Shown here piece by piece: positions 15,601-25,600 of a DNA stretch of 45,659 nt. The position numbers and the translations under genes are program-made. The notes beneath the pieces were generated by a model. That model did no database searches and was not told the origin of the DNA. It saw nothing but the letters and a program-made list of their open reading frames with translations. Positions within the stretch are counted from its first letter, which is position 1; each line of letters opens with the position of its first letter. Source of the DNA: Akkermansiaceae bacterium (GTDB lineage Bacteria; Verrucomicrobiota; Verrucomicrobiia; Verrucomicrobiales; Akkermansiaceae). The stretch lies in the NCBI GenBank assembly GCA_025354565.1, contig JANXMQ010000018.1:1-45659 (forward strand), given 5' to 3'.

Positions 15601-16328
15601 AGTTTCACCGCATCCAGCATGTCCGCGCGGAATCGGTTGGGAGCGGTCCGGGAAGCGATTTCAATACCCGCAGGCATTGCGGTGGTGGGATCCCCGAGAT
15701 CAATCGAGGCTTTAGTGCTTTCGTCGAAGACGGCCCATGCGAAATTACCGGTCTGGAACGAGGTGCCCACTTTGACTTTTTCGGCCATGACAAGCACTGG
15801 ATTGTTCTGGCTGTCGTTCAAGGGAGTGGTGGCACTACCGACGAGCGCCACGGCATCGTTTCCGGTGGGGTTGCTTTGGGTCGCCAGGCTGAATTGCTTG
15901 GCATTTGCCGGGATGGCTGTGGAAACGAGCCAACTCCGGAAGCGGCTTTTCTTGTCGCTGTATGGAGGAGCTTCGCCCGGTGTGGGAGTCCAGTGCCATG
16001 ATTGCCACGCACCTAGCAAGCGCGGGCGTTTCACATCCTTGATGACCGATTGTGCGGGGGCTGAAACACTCTGGTCCGGTCCAAGCGTGACCTGCAATTC
16101 ACCCAAGGCTAGCATCATGGCAAGGCGGGCGTTGCTGCGGGCGATGCTGGTTGCACTGCCTTGTGCCGAAGCACGCAGTGAAATCGCGGAGATCGTCAAT
16201 AAGCCCACGGCGATGATGATGAGGAGGATCATCAGGGACAAAGTCACAATCAGCGCGAAGCCTGATTTCCGAGCGAAGCCGGACCTCGGGCCCTTGGTTC
16301 GTAATCTAGATGGAATCAGTTGTTGCAT
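12681..16328 (-). CDS. Verru_Chthon cassette protein A (pseudopilin-related)
   Basis: A 1215-residue protein. Near residues 20-50 it has the prepilin-like segment KSGFALIVTLSLMILLIIIA followed by SARLA-type helix (SNARLAMMLALGELQVTLGP), the signature of the Verru_Chthon A family, which resembles PilX/GspK-type minor pseudopilins with a huge exposed part. The end has GRRINITSFRWLSEKEI, the family's usual tail (FGRRF.I.SFRWL). The typical cassette has proteins A to D; only A is here. It is presumably inserted in the inner membrane through its N-terminal helix and may belong to a type II secretion or type IV pilus-like machine; this role is inferred from the segment, not proven. Confidence 0.85.
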   Translation of the reverse strand: MQQLIPSRLRTKGPRSGFARKSGFALIVTLSLMILLIIIAVGLLTISAISLRASAQGSATSIARSNARLAMMLALGELQVTLGPDQSVSAPAQSVIKDVKRPRLLGAWQSWHWTPTPGEAPPYSDKKSRFRSWLVSTAIPANAKQFSLATQSNPTGNDAVALVGSATTPLNDSQNNPVLVMAEKVKVGTSFQTGNFAWAVFDESTKASIDLGDPTTAMPAGIEIASRTAPNRFRADMLDAVKLASLKTPVNLVSLETASIPAGSANVPEFRKRIHDFTTSSTGLLTDTAKGGLKTDLTQLFEAASLPLQSFTGDSPYDTTAFPITSGAPKWNYIRDHYRKYKSIKTPTTEATYVPSTASDLAVKNAGVLTGMDPAPDSERLIPVIAKFQLVFSMVAHYPFNVDTRRKELDNSGDPKGYTNYGAVDLAYDPVITLYNPYDVTLNLAKTRIRVWDPPVGFSFTKIDNQTSASANFRSDALSVGLAGLHLNAKLTDRKCFTLVLADGTNQTLSGASLKLKPGEVRVFSPRVESGWTWGTETGGGYGSNTQATFFDWDPAKNFGNQDHRSTATFGTFGVECVPGWDVRAGLQTDNLANNRNPASKYPFEKNAAFVTIRKTDEVRVDAQPLVTSVGSAAQFQVDVLAGTNVGSSSTDISSDSNNTGVMTDTLRSYRFNFSSVADELSKNPSKPIISRQFVVGDILQPDSGGQNGFKKPFAMLEMTARTTKGDLTDSKPWLYNNFVVEGGLQDSSKVGLTHQSYDLRLIEMTSFDSFPGGIDIDPTTYRGYFGANGSVTEGSSFVNMLHVPLAPAASLGDLIPTNLASSALLPRVVHPFGNSRGHPLIPSNRVSTGSGTLSLDHSYLLNDALWDAYYFSSITAYGGGNGGVMPTAKPLKTVLTGLFDSTQPALDSRLVPIVPTGDAPTLAGTVSSLNDLDRSRQLAKYVAVKGPFNVNSSSVDAWRAVLFSLRDRTVNGMELLGVTGASVSQKSYDNNATTPFVRSSKPLAGSSPPSALFWAGYRALTDVQIDELAKRIVAEIIAVGDTDGAPCLSLGEFVNRRPGAAGDLHGLAGLLQTAIDKSTINDAFKIRDSKTLSAVLIGAKRKQGFETEEVLNGNSAEGAPSMLTQGDLMSALAPVATVRGDTFKIRCYGEAVSSDGKTILARAWCEVIGQRVPEFVDPADAPETASNLLTSTTNKTFGRRINITSFRWLSEKEI

Positions 16329-16642
16329 TGGGTCCTATCGCTCGCTCGACGGATCAGAGTGGAGGATCCTTGGGTTTTTCTGGTTGAGCAAAAAAGTCTT
16401 CGCCTCAACGCTTACAATATTCATACGCGACATTTTCTTCACCAACCCGCCAACGAATTTCGATGAAATGAAATCATTGGGGCACAACGGCCAATTAACG
16501 CTCCTTGAATTGCTGAAAGCGCTGTTGACCACTTTGAAATTGAGCCGGCCATGCTGTCCGCCTGATCAGGTGCATCATTTCTCCCGTAGGCGCATCGATA
16601 ATATGTCTTAAGTCAGACCTCTATCGGTAACGGCTTGTGGTG
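16329..16642. other. 314-bp intergenic region upstream of Verru_Chthon A
   Basis: No gene is supported. AT content is higher than in the flanking genes (about 16390-16500), as expected for the promoter of the minus-strand Verru_Chthon A gene, but I cannot name a definite -35/-10 pair. The part next to 16642 follows the stop of the 602-residue gene and shows no strong terminator hairpin. Confidence 0.4.
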
Positions 16643-18451
16643 TTAGTTGCCCTCGCGCACGGTCCACGCCTTGAAGTCATAGACCCGCTTCCGTGCGCCG
16701 GCCATGAGTGTGAGGGTGCCGTCTGCAGAGTATTCTGCGCCCTTGGTGCGTAGCAGGGGAAACAGGTCGTAGCGCACCGGTTGGCCGTCAACCTGGCATT
16801 CGTCTTTCAAGGGCGGAAGCAGCGGCTTCCAGTGCAGGTTCAGCGTGTGACCCGCGAGATTGGTGAAGGCGAGCGACGGCGGTGTGGTGGTCGTGGTGTC
16901 CGCGAGCTTCGTTTTGGCTAACAGGGCGTCGCCGAATTTCGCCAGTTCCGCATCCGACCCACCACCAGCGAACGGCGCGACGGGGCTTGTTTCAAGAATC
17001 CAGCCGCCGCGCATTGCATCACAGCGCAGGAGATCGAGCTGCTCGCGGGTGTTCGGCTTGTCCCATCGTGCGGGCTGCGTGAAGCGGAAGGCGAAGAGCA
17101 TCGAGCCGCCATGGCAGAGCACCCAGCCGCCGCGCTCGACACGCTTCACAATGGCACCGGTGGTGGTAAATGGCGCGCGGGTGATCCCGAAGCCGTAGTC
17201 AGCCGGCACGTCGTAAACGCCGATGAGCGTACCCTCGTGTTGCAGGGTCTGACAGTAGGGGTTTTCGCCATAGGCAAAGGCGTTGCCGATTTTCTCGTTT
17301 GGACGCCGGCGATTCTCCTGAATGATGGTGAAGGTGCTCGCGGGTTGCTGGCTCTGCCACTTGAGCATCGTGCGACGGCATTCCTTGAAAAGAAACGAAT
17401 CGAACGGGCTGCCATCTTCGCGCTGGCTTGCAAGACCGTATCCCGTCGTGAACCACGCGATCTTGCGCACGATCTGTTTATGGCTTGGCCAGAGATTGTT
17501 AGCCTCGACGGTGCGCTCATCCGGCAGTGCCGCCTGCCATGCGGTGAGGAAGTCCGGCTGAAATACCCGACCCGGATGGGCGAGCCAGTAGGATTGCGGT
17601 GCCGAGTTGATGTTGAATGGCTGGTCGCTGCCGTAGAGAAGCCACGCCATGCTGTTAGTCGGCGCTGCGGAGTGAGGACTGAGATTGAGTGAACCCCAGT
17701 ATTTTCCACGCCCTGCGGTGCTGATGTGGTAGCCGCGATGCCAGTGGGCACCCGTCTGGATGAGCATGAAGTCGAGCGTCATCGCTGCGGCCTTGCTGAT
17801 CGCCGGATCTCGTGCGAACTCCGCGATCATCCGCGTCGGCGCAAAGTCAGTGCCGTAATAAATCGGCGCGTCGTATTCGCTCGCGTTGTGATCGGTCGTA
17901 TCGCGAAAAATGTGACCAAGCCAATCGCCGCAGTTCTTCGCGATCTTGGCCGCGTTGTTGCCCTCCGCGTCCACTAGGTCTGGCCACTCCTGCGCTGCGA
18001 GCAGACCGGAGCCGTCGCGCATCAGCTCGTAATTCATCGAGACGCCGATCGGCTTTGCGTAGCTCCAACTCGCCGCGAGTCGCTTTACCTTTGCGGCCAT
18101 CGCCGGCGTGAACTTGTCTTTGTGCACAAGATAAGCGTGCATGACCGCGTGCAGGTTGAAGGGATCGGGTTTCGCCTTGAGCGTGGCGTCGAGCATTTTG
18201 TCCACTGCGGCGAGCGTAACGGGAGGCTCTATACCGAGTTGAAGGCGTGCGGCGAGAAAGGGCATCCCATCTTTTGGAAACGTGGGACTGCGCGGCGTGG
18301 TAGTCGCAAAATATTTCACGCACGCCGCCGCGCGCTCAGCATACCCATGGCCGACAAGATGCGAATTCGGCCCGGTGGTCGGCGGGGGCGTCTCTGCGTC
18401 GAGGGAGCAGGCGAAAAGGACAAGGGCAGGGAGCAAGCGGGATATCATCAC
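16643..18451 (-). CDS. Exported 602-residue protein, probably carbohydrate-active, unknown family
   Basis: Signal peptide (MMISRLLPALVLFACSLDA), then a long helical region (about 35-330) with features such as FNLHAVMHAYLVHKDKF, YDAPIYYGTDFAPTRMIAEF and AHWHRGYHISTAGRGKYWG, then a beta-rich region (about 380-600) ending KRVYDFKAWTVREG. An alpha-barrel followed by beta-sheets is the plan of several polysaccharide lyases and heparinase-like proteins, and the His/Tyr-rich clusters would suit such a site, but I cannot assign a family. It lies between the Verru_Chthon A gene and its pseudogene copy, on the same strand. Confidence 0.6.
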   Translation of the reverse strand: MMISRLLPALVLFACSLDAETPPPTTGPNSHLVGHGYAERAAACVKYFATTTPRSPTFPKDGMPFLAARLQLGIEPPVTLAAVDKMLDATLKAKPDPFNLHAVMHAYLVHKDKFTPAMAAKVKRLAASWSYAKPIGVSMNYELMRDGSGLLAAQEWPDLVDAEGNNAAKIAKNCGDWLGHIFRDTTDHNASEYDAPIYYGTDFAPTRMIAEFARDPAISKAAAMTLDFMLIQTGAHWHRGYHISTAGRGKYWGSLNLSPHSAAPTNSMAWLLYGSDQPFNINSAPQSYWLAHPGRVFQPDFLTAWQAALPDERTVEANNLWPSHKQIVRKIAWFTTGYGLASQREDGSPFDSFLFKECRRTMLKWQSQQPASTFTIIQENRRRPNEKIGNAFAYGENPYCQTLQHEGTLIGVYDVPADYGFGITRAPFTTTGAIVKRVERGGWVLCHGGSMLFAFRFTQPARWDKPNTREQLDLLRCDAMRGGWILETSPVAPFAGGGSDAELAKFGDALLAKTKLADTTTTTPPSLAFTNLAGHTLNLHWKPLLPPLKDECQVDGQPVRYDLFPLLRTKGAEYSADGTLTLMAGARKRVYDFKAWTVREGN

Positions 18452-18507
18452 GGGTGGGCGAAGTTGAGAATATAGGATGTCAGGACAAAAGAACAGATCT
18501 TATATCC

Positions 18508-19601
18508 TCACGCCGCCGCGCCGGAAACGGTCGGCGTGTTGGTGGTGACGGGGGGGATGAGGGCTGACATATCCAGCCCATTGAAGGAGCCGCCTTTGCG
18601 CTCGTCGATCCAGCGAAAGGAGGCAAGGGTGAAGCGGCGACCGGCTCAGTGCGAGACCTCGGCAGGCGCGGTGTCCACAATGGTGGTGACCGTCGGGCTA
18701 GTGGCATCCGGTGTTTTGTAGTTGTATAGCTTCGGATCACTAACATCTGCCGCGGTGATTGGAACCTGGTTAAGAAACGTGGCGTTTTGCTTTTCATTGA
18801 TCTCAGCCTTGGCGATGGCGGCTTCAAGTGCGCCGCTCAGGGTCCGCGGACCGAATGATCCAGCATTGTGGTGCTGGTAATGCCCGAATTTGTTTCGATC
18901 ACCTTGTCCGGTGACATCAGCGGATGCAGCAGGGAATTGCCCACCGGTTGCACGAAATACGGCGGATATGCGGTGGTGAGAGCGTTGGAGCGACGGAAGT
19001 CCGCAAGGGTTTGTAATGGACCGGAGGGGAGTTCGAGATAGCTGCCGGACTTGATGCCAGAAGTGGTTTTGTTGCCGCTGAGGGAGGGGACCCGATTAAT
19101 CGCATCCACCTCCATGTAATCTTGGTAGTCACCGTTGCTCAGGAAGGGCTGGAAATTGAGTTCGTAGGCTTGCACTGCCGGTTTTTCGCTAGCCAGATTC
19201 ATGGTGAAATTCGAACGGGACGCGTTGTGAAATAGAAAGGGTTTACCTGCCAAGCGCCCGTCTTTCAGTAGATTAACCTGCGGGCTATCAATTGGATTCC
19301 TTGAGCGCAGACCCGTTTCATACACGCCACCGTTGGTGGTGCGGGTATATGCGGAGAAAATGGCGAAGGGACGTACGTAGGCCGCTTGGCTGCTGTAGAG
19401 TGTGCCCCCGGGGGCGGCGGGCATTTGCGACCCAGACAGAGAACCGGTGGGTGGATAGCGGTAAACCCGGTCATTGTAAGCGTTTTTGAGACTGGCGTCG
19501 TCGGTGTAATCGAATTGGAGTTTGGCATAATCGACGAGACTGTCAGCAGCGGTGGCTTGGAGTTGGGCTGTCACCGCGAACGTGGGGCTTGCGGTCCCCA
19601 T
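18508..19601 (-). pseudogene. Degraded Verru_Chthon cassette protein A copy
   Basis: The first 250 codons (19601 down to 18840) match the middle of the A protein: YDLxx-type strands, RPFAIFSAYTRTTNGG, GNSLLHPLMSPDKVIE, then TTMLDHS, equal to SLDHSYLL in the intact gene. There the frame breaks (18840) and continues in another frame as LEAAIAKAEINEKQN...; a TGA (18646-18648) interrupts it just before GRRFTLASFRWIDE, the family's C-terminal signature. So the copy lacks its N-terminal prepilin part, has a large internal deletion, one frameshift and one stop. It lies 24 bases from the next gene, which suggests the missing 5' end was removed when the giant gene arrived or was rearranged. Confidence 0.75.
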
Positions 19602-19625
19602 CGTTAAATTGTTTACTTTGGAAAA

Positions 19626-22600
19626 TTAAGGTGCCGTCACCTTGAGACGAACGAACGTCTGGCTGCGGAGGTTGGGGAGGGCGACGCTAACATGACCAGC
19701 CGAAGTTCCGGGAGTGATGGTGACGGCACCTTCACTGCTGGTAGGGACCGTCACCGACGTCCAGCCCGCGAGTATATTTCCATATTCGACCACCTGCGTG
19801 GTGGTCGGGGGCAGTGAGAGATTGCTTCGATCATATTCGAAAACCCAAGTCGTCCCGGTCATGGTAAGCTTGGGCAAAATCGCCTGTGAAGACTCCATCG
19901 GCGAGCCGCCGAGGGCAAATTCCATCAAGTTGCTGATGCCATCGTTGTCGGGGTCGTCCATAGGGCCGTTGTTCACTCCGGCGGTGAGGCCTTGAGCGGT
20001 GGCAGCAGCCCAAGCGCTGAAGGTCATCGGGTTCACGGTCATTGGTTGTGTGACCGAAGTGGCAGGGTTGCGATTACCGTCGCCGGACTGGCTGGCGGTG
20101 ATGGTGGTCGATCCTGCTTTGAGGATGGTCACCGTGTTGCCGGAAACACTGGCCACCGTGGGGTCGGAGCTGGTATAATTCACGGTTAGACCTGAACTGG
20201 ATGTGGCAGTTAGAGAAATCGGAGCGTCGCCGTGGTGCGCGGATGCCAAGGTCTCGAAGGAGATCGTCTGATCGGCTTTGGCGATGGTCAGAGTGCCCGG
20301 CAGATAACTGATCGAGTAGTTTCCTGCGGTGAAGGTTCCGCCGGTTGCCGCGCTTGGCGTGATCAGATAGGGCGAACCGAAAGCTGCCGCCGCCATGCTG
20401 CCCCCTGTGCAACTCAGTGTGACCGAGCCGATTGTTTCCCCACTCTGCAAGCCGATGCTGGTGAATTGATTGCTGCCGCTGTTAAATGTCACGATCTGGC
20501 CGTAGATTTTTCCGAGATTGTTGGCTGTAACACTCAATCCAGCAGGCGTGATGGTGCCCGTTAGGCTCGTCGGTTGGGTGAGCGCGTAATTGCCAGCCTG
20601 TGCGCCGGTTAGGATTGAGGTGGATGTCACCGCCTTGCTGGTGCCCGCGTCCTTGGTGTTGAAAGTGCCGCTTAATGTCACGCTTACGGTGTCCCCGCTG
20701 TAAGGCTTGCCATCGGCGGTGGTTCCACTGCCCGCTATCTGAGCGGTTTGTAGCGCACTACCGGTTAAGTTCGCGGCCAATAGTCCATCGTAGCTTTTGG
20801 GAGTCACCGTTGTGAAGCCTGTTAGAACGAGTGGCTTCGGCGTAATGCTCACTGAACCGGAGACTCCGGCGAGGGTGTAGTTTGCGGCCACTGATCCTGT
20901 TAGAGCCAGCGTCGTTGGCGTCACCGTTTTGAAAGTGACGATCGCGCCGGACCACTGCGCCGAGGTGCTCAGGGCGCCTCCGGAAGAGGCTGTGGCCGTC
21001 GCCGTCACAACGCGCTGGAGTGCATAGACCTTGACGTTGTTGCCGGCCGTATTGTTGGTTGACTGCGCGATGGCAACGGAGGTGAAACTGTTAAGCAGGC
21101 TTGCCAGCGTCGGAGCGCTGCTAACAAAGCCGATTCCGGCGACCCATAACTCATTGGCTTGGGTGGTTATCGGCGTGTTGCCAGTGACCGTAGTCGTGTT
21201 GTTACCTGTGCTGTTTCCGATCTGATCCAGCGAGCTGGCAGTCAGCACACCTTTGTATTCCATCACTACAGCAGCCGAGCGCAAGGACGCCTGAGTGATG
21301 GCGACCGTGGTCCCCGCAGCCGATACATTGGATGCATACCAAATTTCTGTTGTTGTTCCATTGATGTTGGTCGCTTGGCTCGCTCGGCTCCAGGAGGCCC
21401 CAGCTTGGGCAATGGCAGATACCCTATTGGCAGCGGTGCCGCGTGTCGAGATCACGGCAATCAGGGTGTTACCGGTAGTCGGCGCAGCCGTTAGGGATAC
21501 ATTAAAGCTGGTGCTGGCACTGGTGCCGGTGTTGCCGCTGGCGCTTTGCACCAAAACGGCTGCGGCCATCGTGGATACGGGCTGGACCCCGATGTCCTTA
21601 CCAGCTAGATTGGCACTGCCTGTCAGCGAAAGATTTCCGCCATCGACGTTGTTTGAGATGGTCAGAATGCCCGCTGCTGCCGTCGAGGTGCCATCGTAGA
21701 TTCTCGTTCCCGAAAGCTGGATCGGCCGCGCGGTGATGGTGGCGTTGGGGACGGTGGGTTGGGCGGACAATGCGTAGTTTCCGGCATTAGCTCCGCCGAG
21801 TGCATAGCCGCTGGCCGTGACGGCCCAAGTGCCCGTGTTCGGGTTGGCGAAGGCACCGCTGCCGAGGATCACGGTCACCGTTTCCGCGCCGACCAAGCCA
21901 CTGGTAAGCGTGCCACCTGATAGAGTAGCGGAAGTGTTGCCATCATAGACTTTATTGGCTGCGGTGACTCCTGTGATCGTCAGGGACTTGGCCGCAACCG
22001 TATATGAGTAGGAAGTAGAAACGCTGGTGGCGTAGGTGCCGTCACCGCTGTAGCTTGCGGTGATTGAGTGGCCACCCACGCCGAGCGAACTGGTGGCGAA
22101 AGTGGCCGAGCCTGAACTCAAGCTGCCTGTGCCTAACACCGTGGTGCCATCCTTGAAAGTGACTGTGCCGGTGGCGGCCGCACCCGTGACAGACACTGTG
22201 GCGGTGAAGGTCACCGCGTCGCCATAAATCCCGCTTGCGACTGGGGAGGATACAAGCGTGGTGGAGGACGGTTGGATGGCAGGAACGATGCTGACTTGAT
22301 TTGAGTTGATGCTTTCCCCGGCAGCATTAATCGCGGAAATCGTATAGTAATACGTGATGCCGTTGGTGGCTGTTAGGTCGGTGTAGCTTGCGGTAGCGGG
22401 GTTGCTAATCACCGTGTAGGGGCCGCCGTTGGTCAGCGAGCGTTTCACATAGTAGCTGTTGGCACCTGCGGAGATTGTCCAAGTCAGGCCGACCTGATTG
22501 TTGCCCGGCGAGGAGAGGAGGTTGGTCGGCTGGGAGGGCAACGAACTGATGATCTCGACGGCCAAAGCGGCGGATGTGCTGACCGCATTGGTGGCGTCGC

Positions 22601-25600
22601 CCGCATACCTGGCGGTGATGTTGTATGATCCGACGGCAAGGTTGCTGGTGCTGAGACTGGCCTGATAGGAACCGTTAAGTGTGCTGGTGCCAAGCAGCGT
22701 GGTGTTTGCATAGAATGACACGCTGCCCGTCGGCGAGCTGCCCGTGACTACTGCGGTGAAGGTCAGGGGAGCGCCTGCGTTGGAAGGCGAGCTGCCACCC
22801 GTTAGGGAAAGCGAGGTCGTGGTAGAGGGCGGAACAGTGACCGTCCCAGAGCTTGTGCTGGTGAAGTAGGTGTCGTTCTTATTGGTGGCGGTTGATGCGG
22901 TGGAGCCGTAGGTGCCGGGAGGCATCGCCGCTTCACCCAGAGTGAGCGAAGCGATGACGCGGGTTCCCGAGTAGTTCAGATTGGCAATGCCGCCGGATGC
23001 GATGTTGAGCGCGCCGGGGGCCACTGCGGCAGCCACGAGATAGCGGATCCCGCCTGCCTGGATGGTGGTGGTGCCCGTGTAGCTATTCGTGCCGCTCATG
23101 CTCCATTGCGTGGTTCCGGTGGTGGTCAGGCCGCCCGTCCCGCTGATGTTGCCAGTGATGGAGAAACCGCCGGTCGTGCCGAAACCAAAGGTGGTGATGC
23201 CGGTGATGGCGACGGGGCCGCCGAGGACGCTGGAAAAACTGTTGCCGCCGGTCACGTTCCCGCCGTTCAGGAAGATGCTGTTGGTCAGGTAGGTCCGATT
23301 GAATTCGAGGGTGGCGTTGGAGTTGATCGTCAGCGGTCCGGTGCCAAAATGAGGCGTGACGCTGCCACTTCCCGCCGGGAACTTGACCTTGCCGCTGTTG
23401 AGCACGGTGCCGCCGTTGTATGTGTTGTTGAAATTGTTGATCCACAGGATGCCAGGGCTGTCCTTGGTCAGGCCTCCATTGCCCGAGATCAAGGCGTTGA
23501 GTGACACTTGGCCGCTGCCAGATCCGCCGAAGCTGGTCATGGCGGTCAGGCTCAATGGCGTGTTGACGGTTACCGCGCTGGCGCTGTTTTGATTGAACTG
23601 CGGCGGCAGGGTGCCGTTGGCGACGAAGCTCAGGCTGTTGGTGCCAGCCAGCGTCACCACGCCACCCATGTTCATCTGGGTGAGCTGAAATCCGTTGGCT
23701 AGGTCATCGGTGACGGTGTAGGTGCCGGACGGTGCGAAATTGAGGTTGTAGAATGGCTGGCCTGACGAGGCGGGAGCTGCGGTGCCAGTCCAGTTCGCGC
23801 CGACGCTCCAGTTTCCGGAAACGGCGGCGTTCCAGATGCAAGTCACGGGTTGTCCGGCCCAGATGGAGATCGACGCGCTGGCCGGTGTCGAGTTGCCGCT
23901 GCCGTTGTTGACCAGGAAGGTAAAGCCATCCGTGCCGCTGTAATCGGTGGCGGGAGTGTAGGTTACATAGGGAGCGGTGCCAGTCAGTGTGCCATGGGCC
24001 GGTTGGTTGAGGATCGTGTAGGTCAGGGTTCCGCCGCTTCCCGTGAGGGTGATCGGCACCGGGGCATTTTTGACGGTGTTAATACTTAGGGAGTTGGCGT
24101 AGGGAGTGCGGTTAGAGACGCCGGTGCCGTTGAAGAGCCATTCCTTGGAGATGATGCACCCGTTGGCTCCCGCGAACGAAGGGCCGGTCCATTTCAGTTT
24201 CGCCACTGCGGAACCCGTGTTTTCATAATACTCCATCTGGATGTCCACCATCTGCCCCTCGGTCAGGTGAACCGAGGCACCATCGTTCCAATTGGTGGAT
24301 TGATTGGTGAAATCGTCGATGACCGAGACGCCATTGATATAGAGTCTGACCCCGTCGCTATTGAGCGTGGAGAACATGTAGTCTCCAGTTTCCGGCACCA
24401 GCAGCAGGCCGCTCCATCTCGCGCTGAAGGTGTCCGCGCCAATTAAGGGATCCGGTGATCCGGTGCCCCAGTCGAAATTGATCTGGGCGTCGGTGCGGGT
24501 GAGTTTAAGGTTGGTGAAGTCTGGGTTGTCAAAATACTCGCCCGTAAGGCCGGTGCCAGCGGTGCCGACGATGATACTAACCGTTCCAGGAAGTGAGGTG
24601 GTTAGATTATCTACGGTTTGGAAAGTGAAGTGGTCTGGTCCGGTATAGCCGACGGTAGGGGTGTAGATCAGATTCGGGGCGGTGCCAGTGAGCGTGCCGT
24701 GGGAGGGAGCGCTGACGTTGGTGAAAGTCACCAAGGTCCGGGGCGAAGTGCCGGTGAGCGTGACGGCCATCGATCCCGTAGTGGTCAGGACCTGCGAGTT
24801 GGCCACGGTCGATCCAGCAACGGGTGCAGGAGAGGTGATGGCCGCCTCGATGCTGGCGATGGTGCTGACAAGAATCGGGTATTGGGAGGAGGTCGGATCC
24901 CAGGTGAGGAGGTACCCTTTCAAGGTTGGCAGGGTCCAGCGCGCGGCGTCACCATAAGTTGCCAGGGCGTTGAGGGCGGCGATTAGGTACTCGCTGTCTC
25001 CCCATTCAAAGCCCACGGGCACCTGCAACATGGCCACGGCCAGCGGGATTCCCTCGCTGATATGATATTTGGCCATGGTCTTGATTCCCGAAGCACGCGG
25101 GGTGGCGCTCCACATCCTGTCCACTTCGCACTCGTATTGGATCACCTGATACATGTCCGTGATCAGTGCTTCCACGTCCGTTATCGGTAGGCGGTTGTTA
25201 CAAAAAGTTCCGGCACCGGTGCGGGGGTATGAGTCCGGCTGTTTCAAGCCTGTCTTGACCGCAGGATAGAGCAGGTTTTTCGCGGCATTGATGGTATAGG
25301 TCTGGATGTCATTGCCGGGACTGCCGTCGGGCACCGCATTGCCGAAAATCGCCAGGGAGAGGTAGCCGTTGCCGGTCTGCAAGGGGTCGGTCCAATCAAT
25401 CGCGTTCGGGTCGGTGGCGTTGGCGATGAACGCGGTGAGCATCGGGTCCCGCTGGGCGCTCATCGTGGCGGATGTATAGGAACGCAGCGCCTTGGCTGCG
25501 ACCGCGCGCACCCATGTGTTTAGCTCGATGTTTTTGTCGAGCCGTTGAGTGATCAGTGGCAATGCGGTGCTGTCTTGGAGGAGACCTAAAGTCTGGCAGG

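Noticed and set aside
15460-16611. A 383-codon plus-strand frame antisense to the Verru_Chthon A gene
   Set aside because: No recognisable domain; the opposite strand carries a well-matched family protein.
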